Source of the DNA: an uncultured Lachnospiraceae bacterium
Lineage (GTDB): Bacteria; Bacillota; Clostridia; Lachnospirales; Lachnospiraceae
NCBI GenBank assembly: GCA_902801515.1
Contig: CADCII010000012.1
Location: forward strand, 25,247-89,246
Direction: 5' to 3'
DNA: 64,000 nt
Numbering within the stretch: the stretch's first letter is position 1; each line of letters starts with the position of its first letter. Made by a program: the position numbers and the translations under genes. Positions 17,223-25,782 of this stretch are shown one piece after another. The notes under the pieces are model-generated. The model was not told the origin of the DNA. It searched no databases and worked only from the letters and a program-made list of their open reading frames with translations.

Positions 17223-19205
17223 ATGTATTATTCTGATGAAGTGATCGATCAGGTACGCAGTGCCAATGACATAGTTGACGTCATCGGGCAGAGTGTGGCT
17301 CTTAAACGGGGCGGCAGCAATTATATCGGCCTGTGCCCGTTTCACAATGAGAAGACGCCTTCTTTCTCTGTGTCCAGGCAGAAGCAGATGTATTATTGCT
17401 TTGGCTGTCATAAAGGGGGAAATGTCATCACCTTCGTGGAAGAATATAATAACATGAACTTCACGGAAGCTATGCAGTATCTGGCAGACCGCGCGGGGAT
17501 CAGGCTTCCGGAGAGAGAGATCACTGCGGCGGAGAGGCGCAGCCAGACGGAGCGCAGTGAACTTCGTGATGTCAATAAGCTGGCAGGGACTTATTATTAT
17601 TACAGTCTCAGGTCTGCAGCCGGAAAACCGGGCATGGATTATCTGACAGGGAGAGGGCTCTCTGAGGGTACCATGAAATCATTTGCTCTGGGTTTTGCCC
17701 CGAAAACCCCGTCAGACGGACTGTATCGTTTTCTGAAGTCAAAGGACGTGAGTGACGACCTGCTCAGACGAAGCGGGCTCATGAATGTGGATGAGCGCAG
17801 AGGAACGATGTATGACAAGTTCTGGAACCGGGTCATTTTCCCGATCATGGACACATCGGACCGGATCATCGGCTTCGGCGGAAGAGTAATGGGAGACGGC
17901 AAACCGAAGTATCTCAATTCTCCGGAGACGAAGATATTTGACAAGAGCCGCAATCTGTATGCCCTGAATATCGCGAGAAAGACAAGGGAGCACTACCTGA
18001 TCCTCTGCGAGGGCTATATGGATGTGATCTCGATGCACCAGGCAGGATTCACCAACGCAGTGGCATCCCTCGGAACGTCACTGACTCCCGGACACTGTGC
18101 ATTACTTTCCAGATACACGAAGAATGTGATTCTCAGCTATGACTCGGACCGTGCCGGAGTCAATGCGGCGCTGCGGGCGATCCCGATGCTCCGCAGGGCA
18201 GGGATCACTCCGAAGATCCTGAACCTGGAACCGTATAAGGATCCGGATGAGTTCATCAAAGCGCTCGGACATGACGCTATGGAAGAGCGTCTCAAAAATG
18301 CACAGAATGCTCTCATGTTTGAGATCGCCGCTGCAAAGCGGGAATATGACCTGGATGATCCCGACGGGAAGACACAGTTTTTTGAGCGTGCGGCGGGCAT
18401 GATCGCTGATCTTGAGACGGAGATGGAGAGGCAGAATTATATCGACGCGGTCAGCCGTGAATACATGGTTGAAAAGCGGATGCTTCAGGAACTGGTCAAC
18501 CGCCGGCTGGTGCTGGGAGCGGCCGGGCTTGGCAGGCAGCAGGGCACAGATGTATCTGGAACTGCTGAACACAGACCGGAATCACCTGCTCTCAGGCAGC
18601 GGGAGATGAATCTTAGTGATGGTGAGGAAGAGTATCCTGACGAGTATGATCCCCAGAGCGGGTATGATCCGGAAGATCCATTTGCCTATTACGGGATCGG
18701 ACAGGATGCAGATTTCTACGAAGACTCTGCGACAGGTGCCATGTACCAGGCGCCTCCGACCGCCTCGAGAAATAACCGGCTCGGGAACGTAAAGCAGCAG
18801 GGGGAGACGATATCCCGGCAGCTTCTGCTCAACTATATAACGCAGTATCCGGCGGTATACGATACTGTAAAAAAGTATGTATCATCTGATGATTACGGCG
18901 ATAAAGACAGTCTGACGGCAAAGGCCGCGGAACTGATCTATGAGCAGATGGAGAAGAACGGAAAAGTGGATGAAGCTGCTGTGCTGTCGCGCTTTCCGGA
19001 TGCTTCAGATCAGACTGTGATTGCCGGACTGTTTCATACACTGGATCCGGCATCGACCACGGCAGAGCGTGAGAAGGCGGTCAGGGAGACGCTGCTCAAG
19101 GTGTACCAGGCGGCGGCAGATCCGTCTTCAGGCGACCTGAAGGCAGCGGTGGAGCGAAAAAACAAGGAGGCAGAACTCAGGAAACTGAAGATTGTTCTGG
19201 GGTGA
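17223..19205 (+). CDS. dnaG: DNA primase DnaG
   Basis: Replicative primase that makes RNA primers on the lagging strand. The 660-residue protein has an N-terminal CHC2 zinc finger (C38, H41, C59, C62), a catalytic core with the RNAP basic motif (about residues 120-250), a Toprim domain (LCEGYMDVISMHQAGF and SYDSDRAGVNAA, about 255-345), and a C-terminal helicase-interaction region preceded by a low-complexity acidic, Tyr/Pro-rich linker (about 450-530). The start has a GGGAG site. Upstream dgt is only 12 bp away. Unusually, rpoD does not follow; trmK comes next. Confidence 0.97.
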   Translation: MYYSDEVIDQVRSANDIVDVIGQSVALKRGGSNYIGLCPFHNEKTPSFSVSRQKQMYYCFGCHKGGNVITFVEEYNNMNFTEAMQYLADRAGIRLPEREITAAERRSQTERSELRDVNKLAGTYYYYSLRSAAGKPGMDYLTGRGLSEGTMKSFALGFAPKTPSDGLYRFLKSKDVSDDLLRRSGLMNVDERRGTMYDKFWNRVIFPIMDTSDRIIGFGGRVMGDGKPKYLNSPETKIFDKSRNLYALNIARKTREHYLILCEGYMDVISMHQAGFTNAVASLGTSLTPGHCALLSRYTKNVILSYDSDRAGVNAALRAIPMLRRAGITPKILNLEPYKDPDEFIKALGHDAMEERLKNAQNALMFEIAAAKREYDLDDPDGKTQFFERAAGMIADLETEMERQNYIDAVSREYMVEKRMLQELVNRRLVLGAAGLGRQQGTDVSGTAEHRPESPALRQREMNLSDGEEEYPDEYDPQSGYDPEDPFAYYGIGQDADFYEDSATGAMYQAPPTASRNNRLGNVKQQGETISRQLLLNYITQYPAVYDTVKKYVSSDDYGDKDSLTAKAAELIYEQMEKNGKVDEAAVLSRFPDASDQTVIAGLFHTLDPASTTAEREKAVRETLLKVYQAAADPSSGDLKAAVERKNKEAELRKLKIVLG

Positions 19206-19273
19206 TCTGAGGACATTCTGATTTCGGGCAGAAATGAACACTGTTCCGGAGGTTTCTGTCAGGAAGGAGACTT

Positions 19274-19975
19274 ATGATATTATCAGACCGGCTCAGCGCG
19301 GCTGCGTCTATGGTGACCCGTGGATACCGGCTGGCAGATATCGGAACCGATCACGGGTTTGTCCCGATATGGCTTGTCAGGAACGGTGTCATACCGTCGG
19401 CGGTCGCGATGGACGTAAACAGGGGGCCGCTGGAAAGAGCAAGAGAGCACATAACTCAGGCAGGCCTGGAAGCATATATCCGGACACGACTCTCAGACGG
19501 TCTGGCAGGACTTCGCCAAGGAGAGGCGGACAGTATTCTGATCGCCGGAATGGGCGGGGCACTGACGCTGCGCATTCTTGAGAAAGATCCCCCACAAAGC
19601 CTTGGGGCAGCGGAGCTCATCCTTCAGCCACAGTCAGAGATCAGCAAAGTGAGAGAGTATCTGTGTACATCCGGCTGGAAGATCGATGCGGAGGACATGG
19701 TGCTGGAAGACGGAAAGTACTATCCGATGATGCACTGCATCCGCGGAGAGATGACGCTTACTCCGGAAGAGGCTGAATTCGGACCATGCCTGATCGCGTC
19801 AGGCCATCCGGTTCTGAGGAAGTATCTCGCATTCCGGGAGAAAGTACTCAGCGATAATCTGGAGAGCCTTCAGAGAAGCGAATCAGACCGAGCACAAGCC
19901 AGGAGAGAGCAGATCATACAGCAGACAGAGCAGATCCGCAGCCTCAGACAGAGCTTTGAAGACAAAGAAACCTGA
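19274..19975 (+). CDS. trmK: tRNA (adenine(22)-N1)-methyltransferase TrmK
   Basis: A 233-residue SAM-dependent methyltransferase that methylates A22 in the D-loop of certain bacterial tRNAs. The Rossmann motif I appears as LADIGTDHGFVPIWLV, with the family NxGP..RA segment and a GMGG motif (IAGMGGALTLRIL). The C-terminal part is a helical coiled-coil with many Gln, Arg and Glu, as in the Bacillus enzyme. A GGAAGGAG site precedes the ATG. It normally follows rpoD in this gene order, but here it directly follows dnaG after 68 bp. Confidence 0.92.
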   Translation: MILSDRLSAAASMVTRGYRLADIGTDHGFVPIWLVRNGVIPSAVAMDVNRGPLERAREHITQAGLEAYIRTRLSDGLAGLRQGEADSILIAGMGGALTLRILEKDPPQSLGAAELILQPQSEISKVREYLCTSGWKIDAEDMVLEDGKYYPMMHCIRGEMTLTPEEAEFGPCLIASGHPVLRKYLAFREKVLSDNLESLQRSESDRAQARREQIIQQTEQIRSLRQSFEDKET

Positions 19976-20018
19976 TCAGGCGGTAATCAGCATCCGCCCG
20001 CCGGAAAATATGGAACAG

Positions 20019-20048
20019 AAAAAACCTTGCCGTCCGGCAAGGTTTTTT
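20019..20048. terminator. Bidirectional terminator between trmK and tRNA-Ala
   Basis: A perfect 7-bp stem (CCTTGCC / GGCAAGG, loop GTCC) flanked by six A residues on the left and six T residues on the right. It can end both the + strand trmK transcript and the - strand tRNA transcript. Confidence 0.85.
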
Positions 20049-20050
20049 CA

Positions 20051-20123
20051 TGGAGCATATGGGATTCGAACCCACGACCTTTTGAATGCCATTCAAACGC
20101 GCTCCCAACTGCGCTAATGCCCC
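20051..20123 (-). tRNA. tRNA-Ala (anticodon GGC)
   Basis: Read on the - strand, 73 nt fold into a full cloverleaf. The acceptor stem GGGGCAT / ATGCTCC contains the G3-U70 wobble pair that identifies alanine tRNAs. The D stem is GCGC/GCGC, the anticodon stem TTTGA/TCAAA surrounds loop ATGGCAT with anticodon GGC, and the T arm is GTGGG-TTCGAAT-CCCAT. The CCA end is not encoded, as the discriminator A is followed by TGA. It has its own promoter (20136-20164) and terminator and is a single-gene unit. Confidence 0.95.
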
Positions 20124-20135
20124 GTAACGAGATTG

Positions 20136-20164
20136 AGTATATCAAAGCAATGGCAAACTTGCAA
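20136..20164 (-). promoter_or_regulatory. Promoter of tRNA-Ala (shares its -35 box)
   Basis: On the - strand, TTGCAA (20159-20164) and TATACT (20136-20141) are spaced by exactly 17 bp and lie 12 bp upstream of the tRNA 5' end. The -35 hexamer is self-complementary and is also the -35 of the + strand promoter at 20159-20187. Confidence 0.8.
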
Positions 20165-20187
20165 GAAGTCTTTTTCTCCAGTATACT
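20159..20187 (+). promoter_or_regulatory. Promoter of the nucleoside kinase gene (shares its -35 box)
   Basis: TTGCAA at 20159-20164 and TATACT at 20182-20187 with a 17-bp spacer, about 55 bp before the gene start. The -35 box is palindromic and common to the oppositely directed tRNA promoter, making the pair exactly symmetric. Confidence 0.75.
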
Positions 20188-20242
20188 TTTCCCTGTAGGC
20201 TTGTTTACACAATATCGGCCATAAAGAACTACGGGGGGAGAT

Positions 20243-21919
20243 ATGGAAGACCAGAATAAGATGATAAAGATAAATGCGTGCGGAGAAGAGATGTCTTTTC
20301 CGAAAGGAACCATATACAAAGAGATAGCGGCTTCATTTCAGGATAAGATCCCCTATCCTGTGCTTCTGGTACGCAGGAACGGGAACGAACTGAGAGAACT
20401 GGGGAAGGAGGCTGATGAGGACTGCAGCCTTGAATTCCTGACCCTTCAGGATAAAGCCGGAAGAGACACCTATAAAAGAAGCCTGTGCCTTATGATGCTC
20501 AGGGCTTTCAGCAAGGTGATCCATAAAGGGGATACACATATATGGATCCGTTTTGCGGTGTCAAACGGGCTGTTCTGCACGATGGAAGGATCAGACATCC
20601 CCGTAGATCAGGCTCTTCTGGACCAGGTACTGGAGGAAATGAGGATCCTCAGGGACAGGGCGATCCCGTTTGAGAAATACAGTATGGATACAGATGACGC
20701 GATATCGGTATTCAGCAGATACCATATGGATGATAAGGCGAAACTGTTCAGTTACAGGATCAGCTCAAAGACAAATGTATACAGCCTGGATGGATTCCGG
20801 GATTATTATTACGGATATATGGTCCACGACACATCTGTGCTGCAGCTTTTTGACCTGAAGCTGTATGATGACGGATTTGTCCTGCTGTTCCCGACATCAA
20901 AGGATCCGGAACATCTTCCGGCTTTCGCACCGGTACAGAAACTGTTCCAGGTGCAGAATACATCCCGCCGCTGGGGCGAGACTCTGGAAATCGATACAGT
21001 TGGCGACATGAATGATCTGATCACCCAGGGCAAAACCAAGGACCTGATCCTGATGCAGGAAGCTCTGCAGGAGAAAAAGATCGCTGATATAGCGCAGGAG
21101 ATTGCAGACCGAAAGACGGTACGGCTGGTTCTGATCGCGGGACCGTCTTCCTCAAGCAAGACAACATTCAGCCACAGACTGTCGATTCAGCTTTCGTGCC
21201 ATGGCCTGAAACCGCATCCGCTGGCTATGGACGACTACTTCGTCAACAGGGTGAACACCCCTAAAAATCCGGACGGATCCTATGACTACGAATGCCTCGG
21301 CGCTATCGACGTGGAACAGTTCAACAAGGATCTGACGGGACTTCTGGGCGGTGAGGAGGTGAATCTGCCGACGTATAACTTCATCACAGGAGAGAGGGAA
21401 TACAAAGGAAAGACACTGCAGCTGGGAGAAAAAGATGTCCTGGTCGTTGAGGGAATCCACGGACTTAATGATGCGCTCACTCATAAGATCCCGGCTGAAA
21501 ATAAGTATAAGATCTATATTTCCGCGCTGACGCAGCTGAATATCGATGAGCACAACCGCATCCCGACCACTGACGGACGCCTGCTTCGCAGGATCGTAAG
21601 AGATCAGAGAACAAGAGGCCACAGCGCACGCAATACCATCAATATGTGGTGGAGTGTCCGTAAGGGTGAAGAGCAGTATATATTCCCGTTCCAGGAAAGC
21701 GCAGATGTGATGTTCAATTCCGCACTGATCTATGAACTTGCAGTTCTGAAGACTTATGCACTTCCCGTACTGTACGCGGTGCCCAAGGACTGTCCGGAAT
21801 GGCAGGAAGCAAAGAGACTGCTGAAATTCCTGGACTACTTCCTTCCGATCCCGGCAGATGAGATACCAAAGAATTCGCTGATCAGAGAGTTCATCGGAGG
21901 AGGCACATTTGATGTCTGA
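20243..21919 (+). CDS. TGS-domain uridine kinase-like nucleoside kinase
   Basis: A 558-residue fusion protein. Residues about 1-65 form a TGS domain (as in ThrRS and RelA/SpoT), residues about 66-270 are a region with YRISSKTNVYSLDGFRDYYY that resembles the second N-terminal domain of threonyl-tRNA synthetase, and the C-terminal part is a P-loop kinase of the uridine kinase/phosphoribulokinase class with Walker A GPSSSSKT (residues 300-307) and MDDYFVNR. The fusion is widespread in Clostridia and is annotated as a nucleoside kinase; its exact substrate is not evident here. The start has a GGGGGGAG site and a good promoter. Confidence 0.85.
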   Translation: MEDQNKMIKINACGEEMSFPKGTIYKEIAASFQDKIPYPVLLVRRNGNELRELGKEADEDCSLEFLTLQDKAGRDTYKRSLCLMMLRAFSKVIHKGDTHIWIRFAVSNGLFCTMEGSDIPVDQALLDQVLEEMRILRDRAIPFEKYSMDTDDAISVFSRYHMDDKAKLFSYRISSKTNVYSLDGFRDYYYGYMVHDTSVLQLFDLKLYDDGFVLLFPTSKDPEHLPAFAPVQKLFQVQNTSRRWGETLEIDTVGDMNDLITQGKTKDLILMQEALQEKKIADIAQEIADRKTVRLVLIAGPSSSSKTTFSHRLSIQLSCHGLKPHPLAMDDYFVNRVNTPKNPDGSYDYECLGAIDVEQFNKDLTGLLGGEEVNLPTYNFITGEREYKGKTLQLGEKDVLVVEGIHGLNDALTHKIPAENKYKIYISALTQLNIDEHNRIPTTDGRLLRRIVRDQRTRGHSARNTINMWWSVRKGEEQYIFPFQESADVMFNSALIYELAVLKTYALPVLYAVPKDCPEWQEAKRLLKFLDYFLPIPADEIPKNSLIREFIGGGTFDV

Positions 21920-22010
21920 TGTGCAGAACATCTGTGATCAGCCACAGTCCGTACCCGGCCACAAGCTGTAATCCACCGGCAATGCTTTGCCCGGGCTATA
22001 CCCGCTCCTC

Positions 22011-22039
22011 TTGAAACAGTGTCAGGAGTGTGGTAGATT
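22011..22039 (+). promoter_or_regulatory. Promoter of rnpB
   Basis: TTGAAA (22011-22016), 17-bp spacer, TAGATT (22034-22039). The predicted start, about 7 bp downstream, coincides with the 5' strand of the P1 helix of RNase P RNA, which supports both calls. Confidence 0.7.
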
Positions 22040-22045
22040 ATCGCA

Positions 22046-22342
22046 CGTAAGTGGGACAGACGGCCGCTGCCGGACAGACGAAAGGGTCCGGGAGAGGAAA
22101 GTCCGGGCTTCACAGGGCAGGATGCCGGATAACGTCCGGCGGAGAAGGGTGGAAGGGCAGTGTAAGAGACTACCGCCCGTCCGGCAACGGACGGGGCATA
22201 TGTAAACCCCATCCGAAGCAAGACCGCACAGGAACATATGGCGGCCCGCCAGTTCCAGGTAGGTTGCTTGAGCCGGCTGGCAACAGCCGGCCTGGATAGA
22301 TGGCCGTCCGCGACATAACCCGGCTTATCGTCCCGCTTATAC
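22046..22342 (+). ncRNA. rnpB: RNase P RNA, bacterial type A
   Basis: The catalytic RNA of RNase P, which trims tRNA 5' ends. Recognisable conserved blocks are GAGAGGAAAGTCCGGGCTTC (P4/CR-I region), AGGGTGGAAGGGCAGTG, GTAAACCCCATCCGAAGCAA, and near the 3' end GATGGCCGTCCGCGACATAA. The ends pair into an 11-bp P1 helix with wobbles (22047-22057 with 22330-22340), which sets the borders at about 297 nt, short for type A. The motif set is type A rather than the Bacillus type B. A GC-rich hairpin terminator follows within 10 bp. Confidence 0.93.
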
Positions 22343-22348
22343 CATGAG

Positions 22349-22379
22349 GCTCCGCACCGTGTCAGGTGCGGGGCTTTTT
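22349..22379 (+). terminator. Terminator of rnpB
   Basis: Stem GCTCCGCACC / GGTGCGGGGC with a 6-nt loop followed by five T residues, directly after the RNase P RNA 3' end. Confidence 0.85.
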
Positions 22380-22531
22380 AAGTTAAGAAACAATTCATAA
22401 TTACTTTCGGTGAATCACAACGAAACAATTTCCGCCGGGTGATATGATGCAGGTATCGAAAACACTCAAAGTGTCTCATTTTGCTTATGGGGATCTGCGC
22501 AGAGGCACTTGACAGAAGAGAGGATGTTTTT

Positions 22532-25500
22532 ATGAAGAGTAACAGACGATTAAGGGGTTTATTTACAGCTTGCTGTATGACGCTCTGTATGACGACAGCA
22601 GCTATTGCGGATCCGTCAGTATATGATTCCACACAGATGAGCGGACAGGGATTTTCTGTTGCCGACGACGGCGTGACAGTCACGACAAAGATCTATCCGG
22701 GAGACAGGATCGCGAACACAGAAGTGTATCTCGGAATGGATAATCTGAATGCAGATGCCGCGGAAGGTCTTTTCGACATGCTCGATGACGGAACTCCATG
22801 CTGGGTCAATCAGACCGGAAGAGTCTATTCTGTAACATCTCTTCCCATTGACACAGGGATAGAGCAGATGGATGAGGAAGGCAATCCCATACTTGACGAA
22901 GCAGGCAATCCCGTCACCATGACAGACACAGCATATGTGCTTGAAACCTACGGAGGGATCGTTGAGACTGCATACGGCATTTCCGGAACAGACAGTACAG
23001 ATCCCAATACCGGAAGTTCACTCAAAGACACAGCTTACTCTCTGAGAGGAGACCAGGCATATTTCTATACAGATGAGACTGGAATGCCTCAGACGATCTA
23101 CGCATCTGATATTGATACTGCCGCTTATCCGAACGGAACTTCAGTCTACCTGACATATGACACTCCGGCAGACCCGTCAAGTGTATTTTCAGGATGGTCT
23201 GTATACAGAGTACAGCCGGACGGATCCATGGCGAAGGTTTCCGATGACCAGATCGGTCAGCTGGGGATCCCGGAACTTGCAGGCCCCGGCCAGCTTGGCG
23301 CAGATGCGGTAAACGCCGCAGGCGGCAGACTGTATATAACTGTTAACGGAATGAATGACCACCTGGTATTTGTGCCGGTATTCAGCGCAGCAGCTCCTCA
23401 GCCTGAGGAAACACCGGACGCAGTTGATCCGGAAGCAGACCCCAATGCAGCAGACCCTTACGCTGCAGCCCCGGATATGGCTGACCCGGCAGCAGACCCT
23501 GCTCTGATCGATGAACTGGCAGCAGATGCAGGCGGTGCAGATGTGGTACAGATCGGCGGTGATGGCGCAGACGGTCTTGACGCAGAACTTGATGCTGATG
23601 CCGGGATCATTACAGACGATGAAGAGCCAGGATATACATACGAAGTGTTTGTAAACTATATCGATCCTGAATGGAACGGCGAATCGACCGGATACTATAC
23701 ATATGCGGGCGGAGAATTCAGCGAAGAGATCAGCACTGCGCAGACCAATCCGGAAGGACTTGTTTTCTCCGAATGGTCCGCTGATTCTGATGAAGTGATC
23801 ATCGAGGGCAAGGACAATGCACAGGCAGTTCTGAAGTTTGATCCTTCTGCCGTTCCGACGGAGAATAAAGTAATCAACGTTGCTGCTGTTTATACTGAAC
23901 CGCAGACAGAGAAGGCGGTAAATGAACTTACACTCATCGACGGCAGTGCTGAGACGGATGTTGACCTTGCCCAGGTTGAGGAAGGAACACAGATTAATGT
24001 TACGGCTGCGCAGAAGAGCGGGCTGGTATTTACAGGCTGGACTGCTGACGGTCTCGAACTGGATGACGATCAGCTCAGTGCCTCTGACATTACGATCACT
24101 ATGCCGGCCAATGCGGTGACACTTACCGCTCAGTACAGGATGGAGACGGAAGCGCCGACTGAAAAGCCCACCGAGGCTCCTGAAGAAAACCAGGAAGAAC
24201 TTCCGGCAGAGACTCCGACTGAAGCTCCTGCCGAGGCACAGCAGGAGAATCCTGAGCAGGAACAGACAGATGCACCCCAGGCAGAAGAGACAGTGATACA
24301 GGCAGAGGTGCTCACCGCTCAGAATGCTTCGATCGAGAGTGACGACGCAGTTGAAAATGAAGACGGTTCCGTATCTGTTACAGTCGAGCAGGGCGATACG
24401 GTCACAGTTATTGCAAATGATGCTCCTGAAGGACAGGAATTTGCGATGTGGAATATCACCAGCGAAGGCGACATTGAGACTACTGATGTTACGGATGAGG
24501 TTCTTGAAGTCAAAGTCAGTGAGAATGTGACTGTCGAGCCTGTATATGCGGCAGAAGATGATGACGAAGACGACAAAGATATCGAACCGTCAGGAGAACC
24601 CGAATCCGGTGACGGCCAGCAGAGTTCCGAACAGGAATCCGGTGACGGCCAGCAGAGTTCCGAACAGGAATCCGGTGAAGACCAGCAGAGTTCCGAACAG
24701 GAATCCGGCGATCAGCAGCAGTCTGAAGAGTCAACCCAGCCGGATACGGACGGGCAGATGGAACCGCAGTCTGATTCCGAGAAGGAAGCTCCGGCGTTCA
24801 AACTTACTGTCGTTTCCGGATCTTCGGATAAGAATTCTCTCAAAGAGGGTGAGACTGCAACTCTGAAGGCCAATGCTCCGTCCAAGGGATATGAATTCTC
24901 GTCCTGGACGGTTTCCGGTTCGGGAAGCGTTGCCAATAAGGCAAGTGCGCAGACTACATTTACCATGGGCGCGGCCGACGCCACAGTCACTGCGAACTAT
25001 ACGCCGGTAACCTATGCGCTTACGGTTAAGAACGGAAGCGGTTCCGGTTCCTATGAATATGACGAGGATGTTGATATAACAGCGAACTATCCGGAATCGG
25101 GCAAAGAGTTTGACAGCTGGGTCGCTGAGAAGGGAAAGGTAACGTTCGTCGACCCGTCCAGCTATTACGGAACTCTTTACATGCCGGCGTCAGATGCAAC
25201 TGTCAAAGCCACTTATAAGAACGGACCGGATCCTGCGAATAACGCAATAACAGGGCTTGAAAACGGTAAAGAATATCTCAAAGGATCAACTCTTACATTC
25301 ACGGCTGTGGGAGCCGGAATGGATAAGACTGGAAAGAATCCGGGAGATTACCGGTATAAGCCTGCGGGATATCAGATCGGCGGCGTAAGCGGTTCCTGGA
25401 CATCTTCTCCGTATACTACCTCCATGGCGATCAATGCAGCCGGTGATTATACACTCACTGTCACCTATGCGAAGGAAGTATACGACGGAAGCGGCTGGCA

Positions 25501-25669
25501 TACGGATGGAACTACAGTAACCAAGTCAGTTACATTCCATATCGTAACTGCCATGTCGGTCAATACCGGTGATCCAACTCCGCTTGGCTTGTTTATCGCA
25601 GCGGGAGTTGCCGCTCTTGCAGTGATCATTGCCCTGATCATAGTTCTTATCAGAAGACGGAACAGATAA
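22532..25669 (+). CDS. Large cell-surface protein with InlB-type B repeats and C-terminal membrane anchor
   Basis: A 1045-residue secreted protein. The start is placed at ATG 22532, after AGAAGAGAGG; it gives a classic signal peptide ending near Ala-Asp (residue 28). Residues about 30-290 form a unique N-terminal region. Low-complexity Asp/Ala/Pro-rich (about 290-350) and Glu/Pro/Thr-rich (about 540-600) linkers separate modules. At least four divergent InlB-type B repeats end with short NYT/QYR/TYK strands (for example FSSWTVSGSG and FDSWVAEKG). An imperfect 11-residue repeat ESGDGQQSSEQ occurs about 3.5 times. The C-terminus has NTGDPTPLG, a hydrophobic segment and RRRNR, resembling a sortase signal without a canonical LPXTG. 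Role unknown; adhesion or glycan binding is possible. Confidence 0.85.
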   Translation: MKSNRRLRGLFTACCMTLCMTTAAIADPSVYDSTQMSGQGFSVADDGVTVTTKIYPGDRIANTEVYLGMDNLNADAAEGLFDMLDDGTPCWVNQTGRVYSVTSLPIDTGIEQMDEEGNPILDEAGNPVTMTDTAYVLETYGGIVETAYGISGTDSTDPNTGSSLKDTAYSLRGDQAYFYTDETGMPQTIYASDIDTAAYPNGTSVYLTYDTPADPSSVFSGWSVYRVQPDGSMAKVSDDQIGQLGIPELAGPGQLGADAVNAAGGRLYITVNGMNDHLVFVPVFSAAAPQPEETPDAVDPEADPNAADPYAAAPDMADPAADPALIDELAADAGGADVVQIGGDGADGLDAELDADAGIITDDEEPGYTYEVFVNYIDPEWNGESTGYYTYAGGEFSEEISTAQTNPEGLVFSEWSADSDEVIIEGKDNAQAVLKFDPSAVPTENKVINVAAVYTEPQTEKAVNELTLIDGSAETDVDLAQVEEGTQINVTAAQKSGLVFTGWTADGLELDDDQLSASDITITMPANAVTLTAQYRMETEAPTEKPTEAPEENQEELPAETPTEAPAEAQQENPEQEQTDAPQAEETVIQAEVLTAQNASIESDDAVENEDGSVSVTVEQGDTVTVIANDAPEGQEFAMWNITSEGDIETTDVTDEVLEVKVSENVTVEPVYAAEDDDEDDKDIEPSGEPESGDGQQSSEQESGDGQQSSEQESGEDQQSSEQESGDQQQSEESTQPDTDGQMEPQSDSEKEAPAFKLTVVSGSSDKNSLKEGETATLKANAPSKGYEFSSWTVSGSGSVANKASAQTTFTMGAADATVTANYTPVTYALTVKNGSGSGSYEYDEDVDITANYPESGKEFDSWVAEKGKVTFVDPSSYYGTLYMPASDATVKATYKNGPDPANNAITGLENGKEYLKGSTLTFTAVGAGMDKTGKNPGDYRYKPAGYQIGGVSGSWTSSPYTTSMAINAAGDYTLTVTYAKEVYDGSGWHTDGTTVTKSVTFHIVTAMSVNTGDPTPLGLFIAAGVAALAVIIALIIVLIRRRNR
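24602..24720 (+). repeat. 33-bp tandem repeat inside the surface protein gene
   Basis: Units start at 24602, 24635 and 24668, with a fourth degenerate partial unit from 24701. The first two are identical and the third differs at a few bases. Each encodes ESG(D/E)(G/D)QQSSEQ. Such in-frame tandem repeats can change copy number by slippage, altering linker length without breaking the frame. Confidence 0.9.
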
Positions 25670-25703
25670 GAGATCAGTTCAGGAATTGATGAGATGAGTT
25701 ATG

Positions 25704-25750
25704 AAAACCCTGTACCTCAGGTCCGTAGGGATCAGTGATACAGGGTTTTT
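25704..25750. terminator. Bidirectional terminator after the surface protein gene
   Basis: Arms AAAACCCTGTA (25704-25714) and TACAGGGTTTT (25739-25749), with T and A runs on the two sides. It lies between convergent genes and can serve both the + strand surface protein gene and the - strand HAD gene. Confidence 0.8.
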
Positions 25751-25782
25751 TATGTCATGGATGTGTGATTCTTCCCGGTCCT

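Noticed and set aside
19234-19581. Reading frame overlapping the trmK start
   Set aside because: Different frame inside trmK with no ribosome binding site; Gly/Arg-rich composition typical of a shadow.
24602-24720. Tandem repeat considered as a CRISPR array
   Set aside because: The units are contiguous, without spacers, and keep the reading frame of the surface protein.
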